This document shows positions 9,761-21,741 of a stretch of 64,000 nucleotides of DNA, in pieces. Source of the stretch: Solanum dulcamara (Eukaryota > Streptophyta > Magnoliopsida > Solanales > Solanaceae). The first letter of the stretch is position 1. Each line of letters opens with the position of its first letter. The position numbers and the translations under genes were made by a program. The notes under the pieces are model-generated. The model had not been told where the DNA came from and searched no databases. It worked only from the letters and a program-made list of their open reading frames with translations. Location of the stretch: contig NC_077242.1 in NCBI RefSeq assembly GCF_947179165.1, forward strand, positions 76,303,097 to 76,367,096, in the 5' to 3' direction.

Positions 9761-11340
9761 ATGCTCTCTCTCGACTGGTTTATGTTGCGTGTCGTATAGA
9801 CTATAGATCACTTAGTATGAGTTTATGCATTTTCTTGTACAGAGTGTATTTCTTCTGCTAGACAATTTACTTTGGCTTTTGGATATATGTGAATTCCTAT
9901 TATTGAATTCTTTGTTTAGAAGTTATATTTTTGCAGTTGCTTTTGGATCTAGAGTTGTGCTCTTTTCTTGATTAAATGAGTCTTTCATCAGTTCTTACTT
10001 CTTTTTCAGTTAAACAAACTTGTGTTAGATTTGTATGGTGGAGAGTTTTGCATAGCTTGATATTTTTGTGGGACTGCTTGTGTCCGGTATCAGTATTGAT
10101 GCTCGTAAAAATTTCATATAGAGGGTAAACCGCTTCCAATCAGAGGCAGATGTGTACTTCTTGATTAGATTAGACTTTATCTCTTCGATTAGATTAGACT
10201 TTATCTCTTCTTGATTAGATGGAGACATCTTTTTCAGTTGGAACAAACTTATCTTTGATTTGTATGGTGGGAAATTTTGCATTTTTTGATATTCGATATT
10301 CGAATTGGGATTCAACTGAGTTTATATTTGCTTTGAGATTTTTGATTAAGAATAAAATGTATTTATCACTTTACTACAATTATCTTTTGTAGTTTCTTGA
10401 TTTGAACTTGAGGATGAATGGTTGAGCAATATGTAAGAAGATAAATTCTATCTAAAAACTTTTTGTCAAAGATTATCCTTGAGAAAAGATGGAAGGAAAT
10501 ATGTCAATTTATTGAGTTGGGGACACATGTTGAGACATGTCTTGTTAATTTTTTTTGTCCCACCATTACATGTTCAATTTGCTGGCTATGATGTGATGTG
10601 CCTTGCTCTTTTTTTTTTCTTTTTCTTTTTTGGTATTTGGTTTTCTTTTTCTTTTTCTTTTCAACAATGTGATTATAATTCATGTCACTTTCGTATAAGT
10701 GCATACTACTGGTTTGAATCTTGTCTAAGGCATGATATTTAAGTTGGGAGGATAAAAAATAAATATAAGATTTAGGGCTCATTTGATTGGAGAATAAATT
10801 ATTTTGAGATTAGTTAATTCTAAATTATTATTCTCTTAATATGGGATAAAAATAACAATATAATTTTCGATCTATCTCATCTTCCTTTTAACACATCATT
10901 CATTATAGTTTAACATCTGCAGGTTAGTGCCCCTGGAGGTCGACATAAAATATTAAATCAGATCATCTCAAGCAATCTTCTCTTACTTTATCCTCAAGCT
11001 AATATTATATAAGGATATATGATAATAATGGCTTAATTTTTACATGGTAATTGATATAATATCTTAAAAAATGGCATGAAGTTTGGGATTCTAGCAATGG
11101 GTAATAAGTTAGTGTAGTCCATAAGTGGGGTAGAGGAGGATATAATTTATTTAGATCTTTTATTTATATTTGTGAGGTAGAGAGGTTGTTTTTGATAGAC
11201 CTTTAATTCAAAAAAAGATATTTACGTAGGATTGTGTGAAAATAGACCGCAAAATAGCAAGATACAAAACAAATGTAACAACAAATAGTAATACACCTAA
11301 GAATAAGTGGTTACGTGATTATTGAATCCTACTACTAAAA
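9761..11340. other. 3' flank of the tetraspanin gene and intergenic DNA
   Basis: This holds the tetraspanin 3' UTR and A/T-rich flank. A roughly 62-bp segment, CTTTTTCAGTT then ACAAACTT and TTTGTATGGTGG, occurs at about 10003-10066 and again at 10229-10291, so the flank was partly duplicated. GATTAGATTAGACTTTATCTC is repeated in tandem at 10160-10212. A stretch beginning GGGCTCATTTGATTGGAG (10775 on) resembles the left end of a common hAT-like MITE, but I cannot see its other end. Pyrimidine-rich runs of T and CTTTTT fill 10605-10660. No gene is seen. Confidence 0.55.
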
Positions 11341-11760
11341 GGAAAAGAGGAGAGGAGGAGGTTGTCCGCCGCTCCCAAGCTGCCTCCTACCCATTTACCC
11401 TAATCATCGACTTCGATACCTTCTTATATAAGATCATGTCCTCAGTTTGCTGAAGTTGTGCCATGTTCTGTCTAATCAAATCCCCCTAGATCTTATTCGG
11501 CCTACTCTATCTCTCTTAACTCCTGTTACAACCAATCTTTCACAATACCTAATTGGCACATTCTCGCACCTCCTCTTCACATGTTCGAATCATCTCAACC
11601 TCATTTTTCTCATCTTATCTGCCACTGATGCCACAATGAATTTACATAAACCTTTTTGAATATCATAAATTAAATCTTTTTGAATATCATAAATATCCTT
11701 CGCTCCCTATCTCCTCGCCTTACCCTATATAACTCTATTTCTGATCATATCTCTCAGGAA
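11341..11760 (-). pseudogene. Relic of a LINE reverse-transcriptase C-terminal region
   Basis: On the minus strand the translation contains VASVADKMRKMRLR, a stop, FEHVKRRCENVP, then YCERLVVTG. Farther on, after another stop, a second frame gives a degenerate version of the usual ending. This matches the order of the C-terminal tail found after the reverse transcriptase of many plant LINEs, which has a LRWFGHV-type stretch followed by a CERL stretch. Stops and frame changes show it is dead. A 20-bp ATATCATAAATTAAATCTTT-type duplication lies at 11660-11695. It is the last recognisable element before the satellite block, about 300 bp away. Confidence 0.65.
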
Positions 11761-12059
11761 TGAATAAAGTTTTAAAAATATTAATAGAGAAATCACGGAT
11801 CTGGCAAGTGAAATTAGGTCAAGGCCACATGGTGAAGACTTGAGCAAATGACCTTTAGGTAAATAAATTGTAATTAGCAAAAATAGCTAAGGAGGTCTAA
11901 TATTAGCTATTTCTCCTAAATAAAGGAGAATTACAGCCCAAAAGTAAATTTGGGTTTACGATTCAAAAGGAATCACGGCCCAAAAGTAAACCCAAATCTT
12001 ATTTCACTTGTGGTATTCCAATGAACATGTTTTCTTTCTAAGAACAAAAGATTCTATTA

Positions 12060-14440
12060 AGGGAAGGGGAAAGTACACACAAACTATCCCATCCAAGAAA
12101 TTTCAGAAAATTTAAGGACAAATACACACGAAAATTTTTAGAATTTTTTATTTTTTATTTTGTGACCCTGAAACGCCCAAAAAAACAACGTAGTCATGGT
12201 GAAGTTATGGGTGTAAATCACCAGTATTGTTACAGATGGACACACCAAGTTTGGGGAAAAGCGGAATCAGTTTAAAAAATTCTAAAAAATCTATGAACTA
12301 ACACACATCAAAAACTTAAAATAATCCTGAATTCTTATTTTGCGAGGCCGAACACCCCAGAAATGACGTTAGTCATGAAGAGGCAATAAGTATTGATCCC
12401 TAGGATTATTTTGGATGGACACATTAAGTTTGGGGCAGAACGAAATCAGCCTAATAAAATTTGGAAAGTCTATGGGCTAACATACACTGAGAACTCAAAA
12501 AATCATGAATTTCTATTTTGTGATCCTAAAAAGTCCAAAAAATAATGTCAGTCATGACGGGGCAATAAATATTGATCACTAAGATTATTTCAAATGGACA
12601 CACCAAGGTTGGGGCAGAACGCAATCAGTTTAATCATTTCTGAAAAATCGATGGACTAACCCACATCGAGAACTCAAAAGTAATAATTATGAATTCCTGT
12701 TTTGTGACCCTAAAACTTCAAAAAAATATCGCCACTCATGACAGAGCAATAAGTGTTGATCATTAGGGTTGTTTTGGATGGACACACCAAGTTTGGGGCA
12801 GAAGAGAGTAGGTCCAACAATTTTTGAAAAATCTATGAACTAACGTACACCGAGAACTCAAAAAAAATCTCTAATTCCTATTTAGTGACCCTTCTTTCGT
12901 GACACATAAACTCTTAAAAAATAATGTTCGCCTTTCGAAAATAATAAGTATCATTAAATAAGTAGTCACTAATGGTCTCACAAAATTTGATTTAAAACAG
13001 AGTCTGCGACACATATTCAAGTAAATGCATGGATTTATACACATGAAAAATTAAAATTTCACTGAATTTCTGCTTCGTGACACATAAACTATGCCTTTCA
13101 AAAATATGTGTATCCTTTAATAGATCTTCCCTAAGGGACCCCACAATATTTAAGCTCAAACAAAGTCGGTCATACGTATTGTGAAAAATTCATGGACTAA
13201 TAATATACAGGAAAAACTATGATAATCCTGATCAATCCTTGTTTCGTAACACATGAATTACTAAAAAAGCGATGTGCGCCTATCAAAAATAATAAGTATC
13301 ATTTAATAGGTCATAAAAAATGGATCCACAATATTTGAGCTCAAACAGAGCCTGTCACACATATACCTGAATATTAATCGACTTGTACACACAAAAAATT
13401 GATATTTTTTTGAATTCTTATTTTGTGACACATAAACTCCAGAAAAGACGACATCCCCCTTTCAAAAATAATGAGTATCATTTAATAGGTAGTCACAAAT
13501 AGAAGCAAATTTTGAGCTCAAAAAAATCAATCACCATATTTTGGAAAATTCGACTAATGCACACGAAAAATTTAGAAAAATCCTAAATTCCTATTTTGTG
13601 ACCCTAAACGCTAAAAAAATAGTGTGGATCCTATATAAGCTATAAAAATTATTCACAAGATAATTACAGACGGTCTTGCGAAATTTGGAGTCAAAAAGTT
13701 TCAGACGGTCATATTTACAAAATATTCATAGGAAAAACTAAGAAAAATCCTGAATTCGTGTTTCGTGACTTCTAAACGCTAAAAAAAGGTTGTGTGAATC
13801 ATATAGAAGCTATGAATATCATTCACTATGTAATTACGGATGGTCCTATAAAATGTGGGGTCAAAAAGTTTCGAACGATCATATTTACAAAATATTTATA
13901 GGCTAATGCACATGAAAAGTGAGAAAAATTCCGAATTTCTATTTTTTGACCCCTTAATGCTAAACAAATTGGTGTGGATGCTATAAGAACTTTGAATATT
14001 ATTCACTAGGTAATTAACTGTGGTCCTACAAAATTTAGATTCAAAATGTTTCGACGGTCATATTTACAAAATATTCATACGCTAATAATAAACACCAAAA
14101 ATCGAAAAAAAATATCTTTAATTCCTATTTTATGACCTCTAAACGCTATAAAAAGTGGCATGGATCCTATAAAAACTATGAATATTACTCACTATGTTAT
14201 TAAAGATGGTCCTAAAAAATATGGGGTCAAAAAGTTTCGGACGATCATATTTACAAAAATTCATAGGCTAACACACGAAAAATTAAGAAAAATTATGAAT
14301 TCCTGTTTTATGACCCTTAAACGCTTAAAAAGTGGCGTGGATCTAACAGAAGATATGAATTGATTTACTAGGTGATTAACAATGTTCATACTAACTTAGG
14401 AGTCCAAAAAATTTGGACAATAATATTTATAATATATTTG
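12060..14440 (+). repeat. Satellite family A, about 180-bp monomers, about 13 copies, diverged
   Basis: Recurring anchors sit 179-184 bp apart, for example the CTA of CTAACACACAT-type motifs at 12298, 12477, 12656 and 12840. The monomer reads, in order: CTAACAcACACxxAAAA; GAATTCCTATTTTGTGACCC; TAAACGCTAAAAAA; a variable part with TATTxACTAGG; and TCAAAxxGTTT before the next CTAA. At least three variants follow one another: GGATGGACACACCAAGTTTG type (12060-12900), GTGACACATAAACTC type (12900-13560), and GACGGTCATATTTACAAAAT type (13560-14440). Alignment of CTAACACAC...GAAAA...AAAATC...TAATTC...CCCxTAAA shows common ancestry with families B and C. Scattered short ORFs are chance. Confidence 0.88.
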
Positions 14441-15322
14441 TAGGCTAACACATACGAAAAACTGAGAAAATCAACTAATTCAAGTTAAGTTGCTCCTAAA
14501 TGAAAAAACAATAATGGCGTGGGTAATGATGAGGTTGTACGTATTGTTCCCTAGGTCATTATGGAGGATCCTATAAAGTTTTTTTTTTTTAAAAAGCACC
14601 CAAAAACAATTGGCCAAAAGCAATATCATCAAAATATTTATGGGCTAACACACACAAAAAATGAGAAAATTGCCTAATTTCTCTAGTGCGACCCCTAAAT
14701 GCATTTAATACGCCGCGGATCATGCTGATGCTACACTTATTACTCCTCCGGATACTTAAGAAGGGTCCCATAAAGGTTTCAGAAAAAATTGATTGAAAGT
14801 CATATTACAAAAAATTAATGGGCTAACACACATGAAAAATGAGAAAATCCCCTAATTCCACTTGTTCGACCCCTAAATGCTATGAATACGCCGTGTATCG
14901 TGCCGAGTCTATATGTAAACAAAATTGATCGAAAATCATATCACCAAAATATTCATTGGCTAACACACAAATGAGAAAATCGTCTAATTCAGCTTGTGCA
15001 GCCCCTAAATGCTATGAATACACCGTGACTCATGTTGAAGCTTCACTTACTGCTCCTCCGGGTACTTACGGATATTCTCATAAAGGTTTTAAAAAAATTG
15101 ACTGAATATCATATCACAAAAATATTCATGAGCTAACACACATGAAAAATAAGAAAATAGTCTAATTCCGCTTGTACAACCTCTAAATGCTATGAATATA
15201 TCGTGGATCATGTTGAAACTGTACATACTGCTTCCCCGGGTACTTATATAGTGTACCATAAAGATTTTGTAAAAATTTTAACCGAAATTCATATCACCTA
15301 AATATTCATTGGCTAACACACT
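14441..15322 (+). repeat. Satellite family B, left part, about 178-bp monomers
   Basis: The monomer in order: GGGCTAACACACACGAAAAA, TGAGAAAATCGCCTAATTCC, GCTTGTGCGACCCCTAAATG, CTATGAATACGCCGTGGATC, GTGCCGAGGCTACACGTACT, GCTCCCCCGGGTACTTACGG, AGGGTCCCATAAAGGTTT, then TTGACCGAAAGTCATATCAC and CAAAATATTCAT. CTAAC anchors lie at 14645, 14824, 14959, 15133 and 15313; the 135-bp spacing reflects an internal deletion. The block stops in the middle of a monomer at GGCTAACACACT, where the gypsy LTR begins. The same family returns at 40573. Confidence 0.9.
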
Positions 15323-17427
15323 TGTAACGATCAAGATTGGTAATAATAATGCTAGTAATTTGAACGTGGTGTATAGACTTAATTTCTTTATGAACCTCTA
15401 ATTTTATCAATAGAAATTTGCTATCTTTTTTTCCGCCTCAACAAATCATTTTTTTCGACAAGGAATCGTGATGTCTTTCTACGGAATTACGAGCTTCTTA
15501 GTTCACTGACACGCCCCGAGATGGTACCGTAGGCATGGCCGACACTCAAAAACCATCTCTGACCTCTGAGAGAACCACTTGATCTCGTCACTTATTCATT
15601 CATCAGCGAAGACTTAATAAGAATACTTATGTGGGCTCTCCGTTAACAACATCAAATGAAAGAAGAAAATTGTTTTTGAAAAAGTAGTTTCAAAGGAGAA
15701 CTACTCCAATTACATCATTAAACTCTGTCTATGAAGCCTCTAATACTCTTAGATGGTGCCAATGCCATATTCATGGCTACCTTAAAAGAAATATAATACT
15801 CAACAATAATTAAAGGATAAAGAGTTCCTCCGAATACTAGAAGGACTCACCAAATAGCTGAAAAATAATGATCTTCAACAATGCGCCTGTTGAGGATCTC
15901 TAACACCTGTATCTGCATCATAAAATGATGCAGGGCGAATGACGTCAGTACATGAAATGTACGAGTATGTAAAATGGAAGAAAGGTATGGACAGATATCA
16001 AGAAACCCCTCTCAAGAAAACTCAGCTCAGAACTCAACATTATTTCAACATTAATATGTAATGCAAGTTTAAAAATAATAATAATAATAATAGTAATAAG
16101 CAATGCTTACTCAGTTGGGAGTTTCTCTAACCGACAACCATCACTTATGAGCTAGCGATGATACAACGAAGCGATGTCGTTGCCACATCTATCCAATACC
16201 TTGCCAGGGTAAAAGACATCACCATCTTGGATCCACTCATCAAAGTCCTCTTTTGGGGACTTAAGAGGCATAGCCTCCATCCTATGCTGGCTACGTAGTT
16301 CTGGAGTTTGAGTCAATTAAACTCTTACCCAACTCGGTGCTCAATACTACTCCCAAAATATGTGCTCATATTAATCTCATCATCTACTCTCATTGGACTT
16401 TAATTTAAATGATCAAACTCATCTCATTACCTCTTCATCAATCATTATACTTCAAAAAAACATCATTTACATCTCATCAAAACATCTTGTTCAAAACATC
16501 ATTTACTCAAATTCATTTAAACTCAACTCTTTTGCTTTTTCAAAACTCAATAAAATACATATATAGTATTAATTCATATCACTCTTTTTATTAATAAAAA
16601 TATTAAAAAACCAACATCTTTACTCAAAACATGTGTAAAAATATTTATGAACATCAAATCAATTAGGATTTATGAGAAAGTAGCCATAAACAATAATTCC
16701 AATAATATGAGAGATAACAATAATAATAATATTAATGCATAAATATATCTAACTCAATAGAAGAAGAATTAATTCATTTAGAATTCAAGATTTGGATAAA
16801 ACTCAACTATAACTCAATTATAATAAATTTAAATATTGGACGCATAGACGAACTCAATCCAATGCTATGAAAGCCTTACATACCTTAAATGCGAAGCTTT
16901 ACTCCGAATTGGAACACTCTTGGACCCCTAGCCTTTTTCTTCTCGCCGGAGCATTTTGTGTACTATTCGGAGTATAAGAATCATCGGAGTAGTATTTTTA
17001 TACTACTATAACTAAAACTATATTTGAGAATGAGTAAAGAAGTATATAGAGAGAAGAGTTGCTTAAGAAAGCTTGATGAATAAAATGAGGAAATAAGGTG
17101 GGTATTTATAGGTGTGGAGGAGAGACTTAACAATAAATAAAATTAATCACAAAGGATGATCTTGAAAATTCAATGGAGGATTTTGATGTCATGGATGATG
17201 TCAAATGGTTCTAGATCTTTCTATGGTAGGTCAGATGAGATCTCATTTAACGAAATATCCATTTTCAAAGCTGCGTTTGAACAAGATAAATTCCTTATTA
17301 GAATTTGGTGTCTTCATAAGAATTGTAGATCTAGAAGTCTAGTTTCAGTTAGTTTAAGAATCATCCAATTTGGAGCATCCTACCATGAGATATAATTTTT
17401 CTTCTACAAACACTTTATTCCGTCACA
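15323..17427 (-). repeat. 3' LTR of the gypsy element, about 2.1 kb
   Basis: Read on the minus strand the LTR starts TGTGACGGAATAAAG (17427) and ends GATCGTTACA (15323). The ends pair as TGTGACG/CGTTACA with one mismatch, as LTRs do, and it starts about 45 bp after the last polyprotein stop. Inside are a palindrome GCATCATTTTATGATGC (near 15914-15930, also found in the LTR fragment at 62751-63714), an (AAT)n run near 16075 and long A/T-rich parts. A clear polypurine tract is not visible before 17427, so the inner boundary is less sure than the outer one. The ORF at 16409-16594 is chance. Confidence 0.75.
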
Positions 17428-17471
17428 GCACCATGTCTTGAAAGAATTAATTTATTTGACCTACCATCGAC

Positions 17472-20400
17472 TCAAATGTAGGAGTAAGGAATATTACCTT
17501 GAACATCATCATCGAAAGGCACAAATAGATGAGGATATTTAGCCCTCATATCTTCTTCAGCCTCCCATGTAGCCTCTTCAACAAATTGATTTCGCCATAG
17601 GATTTTGACAGATGCCACTTCCTTAGTTCTTAATTTGCGAACCTAACGATCAAGAATCTGAATTGGAATCTCTTCATAACTCAAACTCTCTTTCACACCA
17701 ATCCTCTCAGTCGGGACAACAAGTGAAGGATCTCCCAAACACTTCTTAAGCATAGAGATGTGAAACACGGGATGAATAACAGCTAATTCTAGGGGCAACT
17801 CCAATTCATAGGCTACGTTATCTACCCTCCTCATAATCTGATAAGGACCAATGTAGCGGTGACTAAGCTTTCCTTTCTTTCCAAATCTCATCACACCCTT
17901 CATGGGTGCAACTTTTAAGTCTACCCAATCGTACACTTCGAACTCCAAATCTCTCCTCCTAACATCAGTGTAGGATTTCTGGCGGCTCTGAGCAGTCCTC
18001 AACCTTTCTTGGATGGTTTTAACCTTCTCCATAGCTTGGTGAACCAAGTCTGGTCCAATCAACTCAGCTTCACCAACTTCGAACCAACCAATTGGTGATC
18101 TATATCTCCTCTCATACAGAGCTTCATAAGGAGCCATTTGAATACTCGAATGGAGACTATTATTATATGCAAACTCAATAAGAGGTAAATGATCATCCCA
18201 ATTACCTTTGAAGTCAATGATACAGGCTCTTAACATATCCTCCAAAGTCTATATCGTACGCTCTTCCTGGCCATCTGTTTGCGGATGAAAAGCAGTACTA
18301 AGGTTCACTCTTGAAACCAAACCCTTCTGAAATGACTTCCAAAATTGAGCAGTAATTTGAGCTCCCCTATCAGAGATGATAGAAAAAGAAACTCCATCCA
18401 ATCTAACAATCTCTCTAAGATAAAGTTTGGCATAATCCTCTACAGTGTTTGTAGTCTTAACTGGCAAGAATGAGACGATTTGGTCATCCTATCCACAATC
18501 ACCCAAATAGAGTCATGTTGTTTGTGGGTTTGTGGTAAACCAGTAATGAAGTCCATATTGATCATTTTCCACTTCCATTCTGGGATCTCTATATTCTGAG
18601 CCACTCCACAAGGCCTTTGGTGCTCAACTTTAACTTGTTGGCAGTTCAGGCACTTGGACACAAGCTCTACTATATCTCTCTTCATTCCACTCCACCAGTA
18701 TACTTCTCTCAAGTCGTGGTACATCTTTGTTGAACCTGGGTGGATGGAATACCTAGAATTATGGGCTTCTGCCATGATTTTCTCTCGAATACCATCAACA
18801 CTTGGAGCACATAATCTCTCTTGATATCTCAACACTCCATCTCCCTCTTTGGTAAAAGCTATTACCTTCTGCTTGTGAACCTCATCCTTCAGTTGAAGAA
18901 AAATGGGATCCTGATCTTGCTTTCCTTTCACCTCTTTAACTAGAGATGATTCAGCTCCATTTCAGACTATTGTACCACCCTCACTAGAGTCAATAAGTTG
19001 AACTCTCAAATGCGCAAGTCTATGCACTTCCTTTGCCAACTCCTTCTTTTCCTCTCCCACGTGGGTTGTACTCCCTATAGATAACCTGCTAAGAGAATCA
19101 ACAACTATGTTTGCTTTACCTAGGTGGTAGAGAATGCTCATGTCATAATCCTTGAGCAACTCTAGCTATCTCCTCTACCTCAAATTCAGCTCCTTCTGGC
19201 TGAATACATACTGTAAGCTCTTATGGTCTGTGAACACATCCACATGTACACCATGAAGATAGTGACGCCAAATCTTAAGAGCAAATACCATAGCTGCCAA
19301 CTCAAGGTCATGAGTGGGGTAGTTCCTCTCATGAGTCTTAAGCTGTCTGGAGGCATAGGCAATGACCTTACCTTTCTGCATCAATACATATCCCAACCTA
19401 ACTCTGGAAGCATCATAATAGATTACAAAACCATCCGTTCCTTCGAGTAGGGATAGTACTGGAGCAGTAGTCAATCTAGCTTTCAACTCTTGAAAATTTT
19501 TCTCACAAGCATCAGACCATTGAAACTTAGCCTTTTTCTGAGTCAGCTTAGTCCATGGTGAGGATATGGATGAAAATCCCTCAACAAACTTCCTGTAGTA
19601 ACCAGCCAACCTAAGAAACTCCTTATGTCGGTTGGAGAGGTGGGTCTGGGCCAATTCTTAACTGCCTCAATCTTTTGAGTATCAACTTGAATTCCATCAC
19701 CAGATATAATATGGCCTAGGAATGCTACAGATTCAAGCCAAAACTCACACTTTAAAAACTTAGCATACAACTCCCTTTCCTTAAGAGTTTGAAGGAAAAT
19801 CCTAAGGTGATTAGCATTCTCACTCTTACTTCTAAAGTAGACCAAAATATCATTGATGAAGACAATTACAAATGTATCTAGGTATGGCTTGAATACCCAG
19901 TTCATGAGGTCCATAAAAGCTGCTGGAGCATTTGTCAATCCAAAGGACATAACACGAAACTCAAAATAACCATAGCGGGTTCAGAAAGCCGTCTTTGGGA
20001 TGTCACATTCTCTCACTTTCAACTGGTGATAGACTGATCTGAGGTCTATCTTAGAAAAGTATGTGGCACCCTGAAGTTGGTCAAATAAATCATCTATTCT
20101 GGGGAAAGGATACTTGTTCTTTATGGTGACCTTGTTTAGTTGTCGATAATCAATGCACATTCTAAGGAACCCGTCTTTCTTTCGCACGAATAGGACATGA
20201 GCGCCTTAAGGTGAGACACTTGGCCTAATAAACCCCTTATCTAGGAGGTCTTTCATTTGTTCTTTCAACTCTTTCAACTCAGCAGGAGCCATCCTATAAG
20301 GAGGAATGGAGATAGGTTGTGTATCAGGAAGGACATCAATACCAAAGTCTATCTCTCTATCATGAGGGATTCTGGGTAGATCCTCAGGAAAGACTTCAGG

Positions 20401-21741
20401 AAACTCATTTACAATGGGAACTGACTCAAGAGATGGAGCCTGATCATTGATATTTTTGACTCGGACTATATGATATATGCATCCCTTAGAGATTAACTTT
20501 CTGGCTTTAAGGTAGGAAATAAATTTACCCTTAGGTACTATAGAACTCCCCTTCCACTCTAAGATAGGCTTATTTGGAAATTGAAACTTGATAATTCAGG
20601 TCCTACAATCAACTGAGGCATAATAAGAATAAAGACAGTCCATGCTAAGAATCACATCAAAATCAACCATGTCCAATTCAACTAAGTCAGCCATGGTATC
20701 CCTATGATAGATTGACACAGTACAATCTCTATAGACCCTCTCAGCTAAGATAGACTCACCAACAGGAGTAGACACACTAAAAGGCTCAAGAAGACACTCA
20801 GGAAGGATCTCAAATTTACTAGCCAAGTAAGGAGTCACAAAAGATAACGTAGCACCCAGATCAAGTAATACATACACATCAAAATAAAGGACTCAGAGCA
20901 TACCAGTAACAACATCGGGTGTATTCTCTTGGTCTTGGCGACTACCCATAGCATACAAACAGTTGGTTCCCCCACCTGCACTTGAAGCTGCACCTCTATG
21001 ATTACCTCTATTCTGTGGAGCTGTAGAAGAAACCTGAGGTCTACTACTTCCATCTCCCTGTCTCTTTGAAGGACACTCATTCTGGAAGTGACCTGTATTT
21101 CCACATCCGTAGCAAGCATTGGTGCCCACACGACACTCTCCCAAATGGAGCCTCCCACATCTAGCATATGGTGGTTTCCCTCTAGAACCTTTAGCCAGAC
21201 TTAATTGGGACTGAGAACCCTGAGCTTGGAAGTTTTGGTGACTCAACGACCTTTGATCATACCTGGTATTAGGTGTAAAAGTATTTGTTGAGGAAGGTAC
21301 ATAATTAGAAGACCTCTTCTATAAGAAGGACTTGTTACCATTTCCTTGCTTCTGCTCATTCTCATGCCCAGCAGACTTAGCCTTCTTGCTTAGGTGTTCC
21401 TCTCGGTCTTTTTTCTTGTCATCCTCAACCTGCTGAGCATACACCATCAATCTAGAAAAATCCATGTCAGAAATCATTAACATTGCCTTACATTTTTTCT
21501 TTACATGCTTGTCTAGGCCAGAGACAAACTTCATCATCTTAGACCTCATATGAGGAATCATTTCTGAGGCATATTTGGACAACTGAATAAACTTCAAACT
21601 ATACTCTTTCACAGTCATACTCTCCTGCTTGAGGTTCACAAACTCCTCAATTTTTATTTCACATAGCTCTTGGGAAAAGAAGTTATCAAGGAATGCTCTT
21701 TCAAACTCATCCCAAAGAGTAGGCTCCGCATCCTAACCTCT
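17472..21741 (-). pseudogene. Decayed gag-pol polyprotein of the gypsy element
   Basis: The original frame can be followed through many breaks. Gag part: 21733-20896, with an intact CYGCGNTGHFQNEC zinc knuckle near 21114 and a damaged first knuckle. Protease: LLDLGATLSFVTP near 20865. Reverse transcriptase: 20187 to about 19620, with [11 protein letters not shown] and, where FIDD is expected, FINDILVY, so a catalytic Asp is lost. RNase [16 protein letters not shown] region, 19440-19175. Integrase: zinc-binding HPGSTKMY and CLNCQ, acidic core in MDFITGLP, SDRGAQI and TDGQEERT. Then comes RYIGPYQIM (GPY/F-like) and a chromodomain-like EEATWE tail ending at 17472. In-frame stops lie near 20893, 20596, 20205, 19981, 19170, 19161, 18959, 18249 and 17643; single-base deletions lie near 19620 and 18470. 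It cannot make protein. Confidence 0.9.

Larger units (their letters stand above)
15323..21741 (-). mobile_element. Ty3/gypsy chromovirus, 5'-truncated and inactive
   Basis: The element lies on the minus strand. Going down from 21741 come gag, protease, reverse transcriptase, RNase H, integrase with a chromodomain-like tail, and then the 3' LTR (15323-17427). The 5' LTR, primer-binding site and start of gag are missing: gag coding sequence meets satellite family C directly at about 21741. The outer edge of the 3' LTR at 15323 abuts satellite family B cleanly. No target duplication can be checked because the other end is lost. The domain order (RT before integrase) and chromodomain-like end place it in the chromoviruses, probably the Tekay/Del group. 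That clade call is from remembered motifs. Confidence 0.92.

Noticed and set aside
15323..21741. An autonomous or recently active retrotransposon
   Set aside because: At least nine in-frame stops, two frameshifts, a lost RT catalytic Asp and a missing 5' LTR exclude activity.
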